The notes beneath the pieces are model-generated. The model saw only the letters and a list, made by a program, of their open reading frames with translations, was not told the origin of the DNA and did no database searches. Below, piece by piece: positions 56,652-64,000 of a stretch of 64,000 nucleotides of DNA (position 1 is the first letter of the stretch; each line of letters begins with the position of its first letter). The position numbers and the translations under genes were made by a program. This stretch comes from Acidobacteriota bacterium. GTDB taxonomy: Bacteria; Acidobacteriota; Terriglobia; UBA7540. Location of the stretch: NCBI GenBank assembly GCA_021838785.1, contig JAKCCV010000012.1, forward strand, positions 49,539 through 113,538. The letters are read 5' to 3'.

Positions 56652-56690
56652 CAGGGAGCCGCAGCGCGAGCCGGCGCGGCCAAGGGCCTT

Positions 56691-57344
56691 TCACCACCGT
56701 AGCTCACGATGGCGATCAATCCAGTAACCCCATGCGGGAACCAGCCACAAGCCGAGCGACATGGTCTCAAGCGCCTGGCGGTTCGGGGGTGGGGGGCCAA
56801 AAATGCCGGCTAAGAAAATAACGACGATGATCGCCATCAATGACCAGAAGGTCCAATCACCCAAAGAGTCCCGGGGTTGCGTCGCCTTCAAATAAAGATG
56901 AATTCCCATCGCCAGCATGACGCTTTCCACCAAAATTGTTCCGCTACGCGAGTTCCATAAACCCAGCCCGACATCTGTCTCGCTACCCGGATAAAACGGC
57001 AAATCCGGCCGGTGACTGATCGCGGCCAAAATCCAATAGCTCACCACGCATACCCAGATCCAATAAGCCCCACGCTCGTCCTTTCGCAACAGATAATAGA
57101 GACCCGCGAGAAGCGACGCCCATCCGACGTCGGCAAGCAAGCTGTGCGAGAGCGGGTAGGAAACAAAATCGAGCGGCGAAACCGCCGTGATGCCGGGGAC
57201 GATATAGACACGTTCCAGGCCGAGCGCCAGAAAAATAGGCCAAAGAAGGTTCGGTAGCTCAGCCGCCAGCAAAAGCGTACCGAGCGACGGTTTGCGCGCA
57301 GGCTTTTTGGCTGCCAGTCCCACGGCCACATGTCCCAGGAACAT
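56691..57344 (-). CDS. YdjM-like membrane-bound metal-dependent hydrolase family protein
   Basis: 217-residue inner-membrane protein. GGGGAGG lies before ATG 57344, which starts MFLGHVAVGLAAKK. About six hydrophobic helices; His in GHVAVG, YPLSHSLLAD and ISHRPDLPFYPG are the presumed metal ligands of the DUF457/YdjM group. Some members are LexA-regulated, and the biochemical activity is unknown. It is convergent with the GH5 gene. Confidence 0.75.
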   Translation of the reverse strand: MFLGHVAVGLAAKKPARKPSLGTLLLAAELPNLLWPIFLALGLERVYIVPGITAVSPLDFVSYPLSHSLLADVGWASLLAGLYYLLRKDERGAYWIWVCVVSYWILAAISHRPDLPFYPGSETDVGLGLWNSRSGTILVESVMLAMGIHLYLKATQPRDSLGDWTFWSLMAIIVVIFLAGIFGPPPPNRQALETMSLGLWLVPAWGYWIDRHRELRW

Positions 57345-57551
57345 CTTTCGGCCTCCCCAGGCGAAGTGCTTTAGTTTACATCCTGCCGGCAAAAAGCCGA
57401 CGGAGATTTTGAAGCCGGCGCGGAGAAGCCCGATGCCCCCAAATCGTTTTTCAGGATTTGGCTGGCTTTTGGCGCAGGAGTTTGTTTAATATCGCGTGCT
57501 TTGGACACGAGCTTGCCGGGCAAGCTCAATTGTTGGAAAAGGAGGATGACA

Positions 57552-58802
57552 TTGCAACACGACCCAACTCAAGGTTCGGTCTCCAGACGGGAATTTTTGA
57601 AGGATACGGTCATGGCGGGAGCCGGAGCGGCCGCCTTCGGCGGGCTCGCGCCGGCGCGTGTCCTCGGCGCCAACGACCGCATCCGCATCGGTGTCCTAGG
57701 TAGCGGAGAGCGCGCTCAGTACCTCGCTTCCATTTTCGTCAAGCAGCCGTCGGTTGAAATCGTGAGTGTGTGTGATGTTTATACCCCGCACCGCCAAGCG
57801 GGCCTCAAAATCGCGGGACGAGGCGCCACGGGCGCGTTGGATTACCGAACCGTGCTCGACCGCAAGGACATTGATGCGGTGGTCATTGGATCTCCCGACC
57901 ACTGGCACAAGACCATGCTGGTGGATGCTGTCCGAGCGGGCAAGGACGCTTACTGCGAGAAACCCATTATCCATTCAATTGCCGAGGGCGCAGCCATTCT
58001 GCAGGCCGTTAAGCAGACCGGCCGCGTGGTGCAAACCGGCACCCAGCAACGGAGCTGGCCGCACTTCATTCTCGGTAAACAGTTGGTGGACTCTGGTGCC
58101 CTGGGCAAGGTGACCTTCGTTCATACCTATTGGTACCAGAATTATTACCGCGGCTCGAGTTGGAACGGCATGTTCAAGGTGAATGAGGCCGAGCTCGACT
58201 GGAAACGCTGGCTGGGCGATGCGCCTCCGCAGCCTTTTACCTCCGAGAAGTACGTTTGGTGGCGCTTCTATTGGGACTTCGGAGGCGGCATCCTCACCGA
58301 TCTGCTGACCCACTGGATTGACGTGATTCAATGGTATCTGAACCAGCCGGTTCCCAAGACCGCCACGACAACCGGCGACTTGTATTTGATGAACTGGCAA
58401 TGTCCGGACACCATCACGGCGGTTTATGAGTATCCGGGCAATTTCATGGTCAGTTTTACCGGCGCACTGGCTGACGGCGTGGATGACGGCGGGATTGTCT
58501 TCCGGGGGACCAAAGCGGTGCTGAAAATCAATCGGACGCGCTTGGCCCTCTATCCCCAAGGACAGCCCTGGGAGCCCGGCAAGCAACACCCCAAGGCGGA
58601 AATTTTGGCCGAGTCCCTCCAGGATGGAACCATCAATCATATTCAGAACTTCCTTGACTGCGTGCGTACCCGAAAAACTCCCAACGCTCCGGTGGAAGTC
58701 GGGTTCGAGGCGGCGCGCGCTTCCTGGATTGGTAATCTCGCTTTCAAAGCGGGTGAAAAATTGATGTGGGATGCCGCCACGGGGAAACTGATTGCAGCTT
58801 GA
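57552..58802 (+). CDS. Gfo/Idh/MocA-family oxidoreductase, Tat-exported
   Basis: About 416 residues. AAAGGAGG (57538-57545) runs directly into an in-frame ATG at 57546, too close to use; TTG 57552 is at proper spacing and is preferred. The N-terminus has a Tat signal (SRREFLKDTVMAGAGAAAFGG). The NAD-binding Rossmann motif is IRIGVLGSGERAQYLA and the family EKP motif is CEKPIIHSIAEG. The sugar-binding C-terminal domain includes WWRFYWDFGGGILTDLLTHWIDVIQW. Exported members of this type include GH109-like enzymes and sugar oxidoreductases; the substrate is unknown. Confidence 0.88.
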   Translation: MQHDPTQGSVSRREFLKDTVMAGAGAAAFGGLAPARVLGANDRIRIGVLGSGERAQYLASIFVKQPSVEIVSVCDVYTPHRQAGLKIAGRGATGALDYRTVLDRKDIDAVVIGSPDHWHKTMLVDAVRAGKDAYCEKPIIHSIAEGAAILQAVKQTGRVVQTGTQQRSWPHFILGKQLVDSGALGKVTFVHTYWYQNYYRGSSWNGMFKVNEAELDWKRWLGDAPPQPFTSEKYVWWRFYWDFGGGILTDLLTHWIDVIQWYLNQPVPKTATTTGDLYLMNWQCPDTITAVYEYPGNFMVSFTGALADGVDDGGIVFRGTKAVLKINRTRLALYPQGQPWEPGKQHPKAEILAESLQDGTINHIQNFLDCVRTRKTPNAPVEVGFEAARASWIGNLAFKAGEKLMWDAATGKLIAA

Positions 58803-58926
58803 TTTCGGGCCGGCGCGTAGTTTTGCTCCTGCCCATTTGACGCGATCCTCGGTTGACGGGGAAGCAATCGGACGGTGACGCGCTTCGTCGGCGGCCTTCC
58901 GAAGCTTGGCTCGTCAAGTTAAGCGG

Positions 58927-59331
58927 CTACTTCTTGAAGAGGTTTTCAAAGGCGGCGCGAGCGTCCGTGGGCTTTGAAGAAGAAGTCTCGCGTTCGACGG
59001 TCGTTCGTGGCGCAAAAAAGGAGCACTCGTTCCGTGCGTCTTTGCGGGGAATCCGCGCCGTAATGGGACGTGTGCATTCGAAGCGGCTTGAAGGGTCAAA
59101 GAAGGCGCATTGCTTGCAACTATGAAGCTCGGCGCCACAATGCGGGCATTTGCCCTGAGGGTCCACTCCCGGCGGAAGGATGGCAGCGCACGCAGCGCAA
59201 CGCCAGACAGAGCGCCGACCAGGCAAAACAGGCGTCTTGGGGCCGAAGAGCTCTGGCTTTTTCGTCGCCCGGCTCTCCCGCTCGGGGCGGTCAGAGTCCA
59301 TGTAGCCTCTCTGGCGGTACTTTCGTTCCAT
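58927..59331 (-). CDS. Zinc-ribbon protein, function unknown
   Basis: 134 residues from ATG 59331, with GGGAG upstream. Four Cys form a likely zinc ribbon (WRCAACAAIL...GKCPHCGAEL), followed by SCKQCAFFDPSSRFECTRP and NECSFFAP, giving further Cys pairs that could bind a second metal. N- and C-terminal tails are charged. I know similar small proteins in acidobacterial genomes only as hypothetical. It lies downstream of the PotA-like gene on the same strand with a gap of 79 bp. Confidence 0.65.
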   Translation of the reverse strand: MERKYRQRGYMDSDRPERESRATKKPELFGPKTPVLPGRRSVWRCAACAAILPPGVDPQGKCPHCGAELHSCKQCAFFDPSSRFECTRPITARIPRKDARNECSFFAPRTTVERETSSSKPTDARAAFENLFKK

Positions 59332-59410
59332 TAGGGCTTCTCCCTAAACAGTTCTTTACTTACTTGCGGGAAATCGTAGGGATGCGATTATCATACCTCG
59401 GATGACAGCT

Positions 59411-60553
59411 TCAACCAACAAGAAAATCTGAGCACGCGCTCGCCGAGGCGGCCTCTGGCGCAGGGCGCGGGAATACTCGCGTCCACTGAGGATCCCAAGA
59501 TACGCAGACGCTCGCGCCGGGTACACGCGTCCCAGCCGAGGATGCATCCTTGTGGCTGGGCTCGCGAACGACCAGCCGACCTCCGCTTGGCAACTCAATG
59601 ACGGAACGTCGAGTTCCGCCCTCGTACAGGGATTCGACGATAATGCCTCGCAACAGGTTTCGAGCTGTTGGGTCGGGCGCGCCATTTGAAATGCGAAGCC
59701 GTTCAGGACGAATTGAAAGGCTTGCGGCGGCCGATTCCGCACCTTCAAACGCAGCCGCGCTGTAAATGACTTCGCCGCCGGCCAACTGGAAGCGCCACCC
59801 TTCGCCCTCCCGTCCGAGCGAGACAGCGTCCAAGAAGTTTTCAAAACCCATAAACTCGGCAACAAATTTTGTTTGCGGCCGCTCATAGACCTCTTCGCTC
59901 GACCCGACCTGCTCCAGCCGACCGTGGTGGATGACAGCCACGCGATCCGACATCACCAAGGCTTCTTCCTGATCGTGCGTCACGAAAATAAACGTAATGC
60001 CCAGCTTTTGCTGCAATCGTTTAAGTTCAAGCTGCATCTGCCGGCGGAGTTTTTGATCCACCGCGCCCAGTGGCTCATCCAGCAACAGAACCGACGGCTC
60101 CAGCACCAACGCCCGAGCCAAGGCGACGCGCTGCTTCTCACCGCCGCTCAGTTGATTCGGCAGGCGTTCTTCCTTGCCGGGTAAGTCCACCAGGTCGAGC
60201 ATGGCCTGAACCTTGCGACGGATTTCCTCGGGTTTCAGCTTTCGTTCTTCCAGTCCAAAGGCCACGTTGCGAAAAACGTTCAGGTGGGGGAACAGGGCGT
60301 AGTGTTGGAAAACCGTGTTGACATTGCGTCGGTAAGGAGGCAGCGATGCGGCGCTGCGACCCTCGAGAAGAATTTCTCCCGCGTCGAGGTGCTCGAATCC
60401 GGCGATGAGACGAAGGATGGTCGTCTTGCCGCTGCCACTCGGTCCCAGCAGGGTCAAAAATTCACCTTGCTCAACCCCCAGGGAGAAATTGTCGAGTACT
60501 CGGTTCCCGCCATAGCACTTCGTGACCTTGCGCAACTCCACAATGTAACTCAT
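59411..60553 (-). CDS. ABC transporter ATPase, PotA/spermidine-putrescine type
   Basis: 380 residues from ATG 60553. Walker A GPSGSGKTTILRL, signature LSGGEKQRVALARAL, Walker B VLLLDEPLGAVD and H-loop VTHDQEEAL; this D-loop and the C-terminal TOBE-like domain (about 240-350) mark the PotA/CysA/MalK class. It resembles PotA most closely. No permease or binding protein is adjacent on either side, so the ATPase is orphaned here; its partners are elsewhere or lost. The last 30 residues are not conserved. Confidence 0.85.
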   Translation of the reverse strand: MSYIVELRKVTKCYGGNRVLDNFSLGVEQGEFLTLLGPSGSGKTTILRLIAGFEHLDAGEILLEGRSAASLPPYRRNVNTVFQHYALFPHLNVFRNVAFGLEERKLKPEEIRRKVQAMLDLVDLPGKEERLPNQLSGGEKQRVALARALVLEPSVLLLDEPLGAVDQKLRRQMQLELKRLQQKLGITFIFVTHDQEEALVMSDRVAVIHHGRLEQVGSSEEVYERPQTKFVAEFMGFENFLDAVSLGREGEGWRFQLAGGEVIYSAAAFEGAESAAASLSIRPERLRISNGAPDPTARNLLRGIIVESLYEGGTRRSVIELPSGGRLVVREPSHKDASSAGTRVPGASVCVSWDPQWTRVFPRPAPEAASASACSDFLVG

Positions 60554-60760
60554 GCGTGGTCCGGCTTCGTACACGGCAGATTTGATGCGGTCTCCGGCGG
60601 CTCAACCGATGGGGATCGCCGGCCCGCCGCTGCCATGAGCAGTTTTAGCCGAGGGATGCGCGGCCGGCGACAAGAAACCTTAGGCAGCGAAATAGATACT
60701 TTTCCCGCCGGCCTAACCCGTGCCGCTCCTCCGATCCCCTCTTCCTCCGACCCTTAAGCA

Positions 60761-60766
60761 TATAAT
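60761..60766 (+). promoter_or_regulatory. Candidate -10 box for the SIS-domain gene
   Basis: Perfect TATAAT, 27-39 bp before the two possible starts of the SIS gene. No convincing -35 box at 16-18 nt. Distance to the start fits a short leader. Confidence 0.4.
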
Positions 60767-60792
60767 ACAGCGTCACGGAAACCGAGCCACGG

Positions 60793-61800
60793 ATGGAGTT
60801 GCTGATGGCCCAGAGAAACGAACTTCGCGAGATCCCGCGCCTGCTTCAGCAGTTCATCCATGATGATCTTCCCCTTATTGAGAACAATGTTCGTCAGTGG
60901 CGGCTGGGCGAAGGCTCCATCTTTGTCGTCGGAGAGGCTCACTCCCGTGCCCCCGCCATGATGGCGGGCTATGCGTTTGAGGTTCTACTTAACCGGCCGG
61001 TCTCCGCAAGGCCCGCGCCCATCCTTGCGGAATACACGCTGCGCTCCATCGAGCCGCGGTCGCCGCTGGTGGCCATTTCTCGTCTGGGGGAGGATGCTGA
61101 AATCCTCCACGTCGCCCGGTTAGCCACGACACGCGGTTCCGCGGTTTGGGCGCTCACCGCAGCCGATCAGAGTTCCCTCGCCCAAATGTCCCAGGCCGTG
61201 ATACCGGTGTTTCACGCCGAGGGATGCTCGAGCGACGCTGCTTGGGCCATCGGCGCGGAGGTGGGGGCCCTTGCGCTGCCGATGGTTGCCGCGCGCGTCT
61301 TTCGCAAATTGAGTCCATCAGAGCAAAAAGCCTTCGACGAGTTCGTTCGATTACCGCGCCTGATCGAGAATACCATCCTCGGCATCCAGGACGCAGCCGG
61401 CGCCTTCGCTCAGGAGCTGCGACGCTTCCCGACGCTGTTCATCTCCGGCGGAGGATTCTATCATCCAATAGCCCGCCATGCGGCAACCGAATGCCGAGCG
61501 CTGGGAATCCGGGCGCAAGGCGTCGAGATGACGCATTTTTCTACCTCCCGTGCCCAGGAAACCCCGTCGTCAAGTGCCGTCCTACTTCTCTCCGGCTCTG
61601 GCTGTCGGCTAAAAAAACATGTCCATGCGGCAGCCCGCCAAGCCCGCGCCGCGGGAATGGAAATTTTTGCCATCACTGACGCTAACGACCGAGACCTTGT
61701 GGCTCAGGCTCGGTCGGCCATGCTGTTGCCCCAGCTTCAAGAGCTTGCCGGAGCTATCCTTGCCCTCAGCGTGCTGCAATGGATGTTCGCCCTTGGATAG
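60793..61800 (+). CDS. SIS-domain sugar-phosphate isomerase-like protein
   Basis: 335 residues with two sugar isomerase (SIS) folds. The first covers about 40-185 (VVGEAHSRAPAMMAGYAFEVL...SPLVAISRLGEDAEILHVARLA), the second 200-335. Overall length and pattern match the isomerase half of glucosamine-6-phosphate synthase and AgaS/FrlB-like proteins, but there is no glutaminase domain. ATG 60805 has GGAG at good spacing and may be the true start instead of 60793. It probably acts on an amino-sugar phosphate; substrate unknown. Confidence 0.78.
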   Translation: MELLMAQRNELREIPRLLQQFIHDDLPLIENNVRQWRLGEGSIFVVGEAHSRAPAMMAGYAFEVLLNRPVSARPAPILAEYTLRSIEPRSPLVAISRLGEDAEILHVARLATTRGSAVWALTAADQSSLAQMSQAVIPVFHAEGCSSDAAWAIGAEVGALALPMVAARVFRKLSPSEQKAFDEFVRLPRLIENTILGIQDAAGAFAQELRRFPTLFISGGGFYHPIARHAATECRALGIRAQGVEMTHFSTSRAQETPSSSAVLLLSGSGCRLKKHVHAAARQARAAGMEIFAITDANDRDLVAQARSAMLLPQLQELAGAILALSVLQWMFALG

Positions 61801-61927
61801 GACCGGCCACCCCACGCCATCTTCCCGCTTCGGTTGATTTTGTGCGCTCCCGCTGTTATACCGGTTGCCCGATAGCTCCGGGTAGCTCGGGGAAGGAAAG
61901 AGCCGCCGACAGCGGGGGGAAGCACGT

Positions 61928-62339
61928 ATGGGTAGAAAGCACTACACAAGAGCCTTTTTTGAAGAAATTAGTGGACCGTCTCGACGTTCAGCGGTTGAGA
62001 TCGTTCCCTTCCTCATGGAGATGCTCGACCCGCGGTCGGTGATTGATGTCGGTTGCGGGGTAGGCTCGTGGCTTTCGGTATTTCACGAACTCGGAGTGAC
62101 CGACCTTTGCGGGGTGGACGGAGATTACGTTGACCGCAGCCTTTTGCAAATCCCTCAAGAGAAATTCGTCGTGCGGGATTTGACCAAACCTTTCACCTTG
62201 AATCGAGTTTTTGACCTCGTCATTTCTCTCGAGGTCGCCGAGCATCTTCCCCCGGCGTCGGCAGAGACTTTTGTCAGCTCGCTCGTCGAGCTGGGTCCCG
62301 TGATTTTATTTTCCGGCGACGGTCCGGCCACGCGAGGAG
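61928..62339 (+). pseudogene. SAM-dependent methyltransferase, truncated by repeat DNA
   Basis: The first 135 residues are a normal class I methyltransferase start: YTRAFFEEISGPSRRSAVEIV, SAM-binding VIDVGCGVGSWL, GVDGDYVDRSLLQIP and DLVISLEVAEHLPP. After VILFSGDGP homology stops, whereas relatives go on for about 70 residues with a NEQWPEYW-like stretch. The frame stays open through GC-rich repeat sequence (62340-62677) and joins the PaiB-like gene, so one 456-codon frame exists. I read this as an insertion that broke the methyltransferase rather than a real fusion. Confidence 0.7.
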
Positions 62340-62437
62340 GCGAAGCGTCCGCCGGTAGGGGCGGTGATCCGACAGCGGAGATGGATTCCTGCGGCGAATC
62401 ATCCGTGGCGTCAGCGCCGCGCCAGGGCCACAGCGGT

Positions 62438-62520
62438 CGTCGTGGGTCGGGACCTGCGCTTCGCCCTAAGCGCTCGCCCTTCGGGCTCGCAGGGCTCCGC
62501 TCCGGGACCGACCCACGACG
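62438..62520. repeat. 13-bp inverted repeat in the inserted segment
   Basis: CGTCGTGGGTCGG (62438-62450) and CCGACCCACGACG (62508-62520) with a 57-nt loop that itself holds GCTCGCCC-TTC-GGGCTCGC-like pairing. It forms the core of the DNA that interrupts the methyltransferase. Confidence 0.75.
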
Positions 62521-62677
62521 GAGAGAAAACCAAAGCAGAAAAAGGGGACATTTTAAAAGAGCTTTGACAGATTCTTGGGCCCGGCTTGACGCTTACACAT
62601 CAGGTATGATTCAATGGAAGCTCCCGCGAGCTTGCAACCGGCAAACCGCACCGCGTCTGCGGCATCGAGGTTTCACA

Positions 62678-63298
62678 TTGTATATCCCTGAATATCACAG
62701 GCCCAAAGGCCACGCGGCCGCGCTTGCGTTCATGAAGGCGAACCCCTTTGCGATTGTGGTTTCCTCAGGTGAAAATTCGCCGTTTGCAACACACGTTCCT
62801 GTTCTCGTCGCGGAAACGGAAGGTGGGATCCACCTGCGCGGGCACGTGGCGCGCGCCAATCCGCACTGGAAAATGCTCGAAGCGGAGCGCGAAACGCTGG
62901 TGATTTTTCACGGCCCGCACGCTTACGTTTCTCCCAGCCTTTACGAGTCGCGAGAGAGTGTTCCCACGTGGAACTACGCGGCAATTCACGCTTATGGCCG
63001 CGCGCACATCATCACGGATCCTGCGCCGCTTACGGAAATACTGCTTGCAACCATCACCACCTTTGAGCAGGCCTATCTCGAGCAGTGGCAAAATCTGAAT
63101 AAGAGCTTTCGCGCCAAGATGCTCGGCCAGATTGTGGGCTTTGAAATTCCGGTCGATCGCCTCGAATCAAAATTCAAGCTCAGCCAGAACCGCCCCCGAG
63201 CAGACCAGGCACGTGTAATCCAGGCGCTTGAATCCAGTCCCGATTCCACGGCGTCCGCCGTCGCCCGGCTGATGAAAGAGCAGGGGCTTGGAAGATAA
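62678..63298 (+). CDS. PaiB-like FMN-binding negative transcriptional regulator family protein
   Basis: 206 residues from TTG 62678 with GAGG seven bases before it. The sequence YIPEYHRPKGHAAALAFMKANPFAIVVSSGENSPFATHVPVL is the usual start of the family, and WNYAAIHAYGRAHIITDP and MLGQIVGFEIPVDRLESKFKLSQNR are its other conserved blocks. PaiB of Bacillus represses sporulation and protease genes; other members bind FMN or heme-like cofactors, so a regulatory role here is not certain. The upstream in-frame sequence is from a broken methyltransferase. Confidence 0.88.
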   Translation: MYIPEYHRPKGHAAALAFMKANPFAIVVSSGENSPFATHVPVLVAETEGGIHLRGHVARANPHWKMLEAERETLVIFHGPHAYVSPSLYESRESVPTWNYAAIHAYGRAHIITDPAPLTEILLATITTFEQAYLEQWQNLNKSFRAKMLGQIVGFEIPVDRLESKFKLSQNRPRADQARVIQALESSPDSTASAVARLMKEQGLGR

Positions 63299-63415
63299 CC
63301 GGATTTCTTCGGTTGGCACGACTCTTCTGAAGGCCCTTCCAAGTCGCAGCCTCACGGAGCATCCTTCCGACATCTCATCAACACCGCTTCCCCAACCTTT
63401 TCTATACAGAGCGTC

Positions 63416-63640
63416 TTAAGTAAGTGCGCATAGTCGTCGCAACGTGTTATTGGGTTTGACCCAGTCAGCGAATTCGTTTTCAACCGCCCGCATGACGTCA
63501 TCCAGATGCGCGAAATATCGATTATGCAAGCATTGCCACCGCGTCAGTTTCCAAACACGCTCGATGGGGTTCAACTCCGGGCTGTAGGCAGGCAGGTGCG
63601 AATTCCGATGATGGTGATGGGTGGTTCCGATTTTATCGTG
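63416..63640 (-). mobile_element. IS630-family transposase, C-terminal remnant
   Basis: Reading upward from the TAA at 63416-63418, the minus strand gives HLPAYSPELNPIERVWKLTR, then CLHNRYFAHLDDVMRAVENE and PNNTLRRLCALT. PAYSPELNPIE with the last catalytic Glu is the hallmark of IS630 DDE transposases. The N-terminal two thirds of the enzyme are missing. Confidence 0.8.
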
Positions 63641-63856
63641 ATGGCTTATTCCGGTACGTAATAATCATCACGATCGGAGCGCAGCGACGCCGAGGGTGCG
63701 TTCCTCGCCGCCTGTGTTCGCTTTCCTTCAGGTTCCTTCGGGGCTCTTTTTGTGTTCTGGTTCTCCATTTGACCTTTTCTCACCCAAAATTTTGCACCCG
63801 GATGGCCCGAGAACGAAGATCTCGGGGTCCCTCGACCTGAGATACCCCCTTTTTGC

Positions 63857-64000
63857 TCACGCCTTCTTGCCATCGCGCTCTTTGCGCATCGAGTCTCCGC
63901 GCATCTCGATGCGGTGGGCGTTGTGCACCAGCCGATCCAGAATGCTGTCCGCCAAGGTCGGATCGCCGATCTGCTCGTGCCACTTGGCGACGGGCAGTTG
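63857..64000 (-). mobile_element. istB: IS21-family IstB ATPase, C-terminal end, cut by window edge
   Basis: Last 47 codons of IstB ([19 protein letters not shown] end: [40 protein letters not shown]), stop at 63857-63859. The element extends past the right edge. Downstream of the stop, GGTGCAAAATTTTGGGTGAG (63782-63801 region, minus strand) resembles IS21 end sequence, so the element's end probably lies near 63760-63800. The exact inverted repeat cannot be set without the other end. Confidence 0.82.

Noticed and set aside
63646..63873. 75-codon minus-strand frame near the IS21 end
   Set aside because: Its 5' end overlaps the istB 3' end and the rest is Arg/Ser-rich without any match; more likely IS end DNA and junction sequence.
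1..64000. CRISPR arrays, rRNA genes or a prophage
   Set aside because: I saw no regularly spaced short repeats, no rRNA sequence and no phage structural genes.

Overview
This 64 kb window looks like a chromosomal contig from a Gram-negative bacterium of moderately high GC, most likely an acidobacterium. That placement is inferred from gene content, from the dispersed GC-rich palindromes, and from the run lysS, lolC/E, lolD, clpC, bamA, ompH; no rRNA gene is present to confirm it. An outer membrane is shown directly by BamA, OmpH/Skp, the RND pump, an OprB-type porin and lipoprotein sorting-type ABC genes. The many secreted carbohydrate enzymes fit a soil or peat saprotroph.

Layout. 1-4.1 kb: an RND efflux operon on the minus strand (TetR regulator, adaptor, permease running off the left edge). 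4.4-6.5 kb: tRNA-Ala(UGC), a small TPR protein and a long CDF metal exporter. 6.6-17.6 kb: a minus-strand cell-envelope and housekeeping block, lysS - acetyltransferase - lolC/E-like - lolD-like - clpC - bamA - ompH, with a consensus sigma-70 promoter before lysS. 17.6-18.6 kb: about 1 kb without a convincing gene. 18.6-21.7 kb: an atypical Nramp transporter, a small one-helix protein and an OprB-type porin. 21.8-30.8 kb: carbohydrate metabolism (6-phosphogluconate dehydrogenase, glycogen branching enzyme, polysaccharide deacetylase, GH38 alpha-mannosidase). 31-36 kb: two TPR proteins around gatB. 36.1-42.4 kb: a minus-strand block ruvC-ruvA-ruvB-folK-dNK-panB-panC, in which panC is fused in frame to a uracil-DNA-glycosylase-like domain. 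42.6-47.5 kb: BON-domain protein with a strong terminator, ssrA (tmRNA) with a clear promoter, and a divergent pair made of a GAF-like protein and a lytic transglycosylase.

47.5-64 kb is the accessory part. It holds a degenerate aminotransferase fragment, a GH2 enzyme, a DUF3800 gene between two 143-bp direct repeats, a restriction-modification pair whose restriction gene has an in-frame stop while the methyltransferase is intact, a truncated second methyltransferase, clusters of palindromic repeats, a GH5 cellulase-like enzyme, a Tat-exported Gfo/Idh/MocA oxidoreductase, a lone PotA-type ATPase, a SIS protein, a methyltransferase cut short by repeat DNA that runs in frame into a PaiB-like gene, and remnants of IS630 and IS21 elements at the right edge.

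I did not find a clearly new multi-gene system. The best leads are the PanC-UDG fusion, the Nramp variant with non-canonical metal-site motifs and its two partners, and the repeat-flanked DUF3800 / broken R-M region. Starts were chosen by eye from ribosome-binding sites, overlaps and family lengths; no database search was run.
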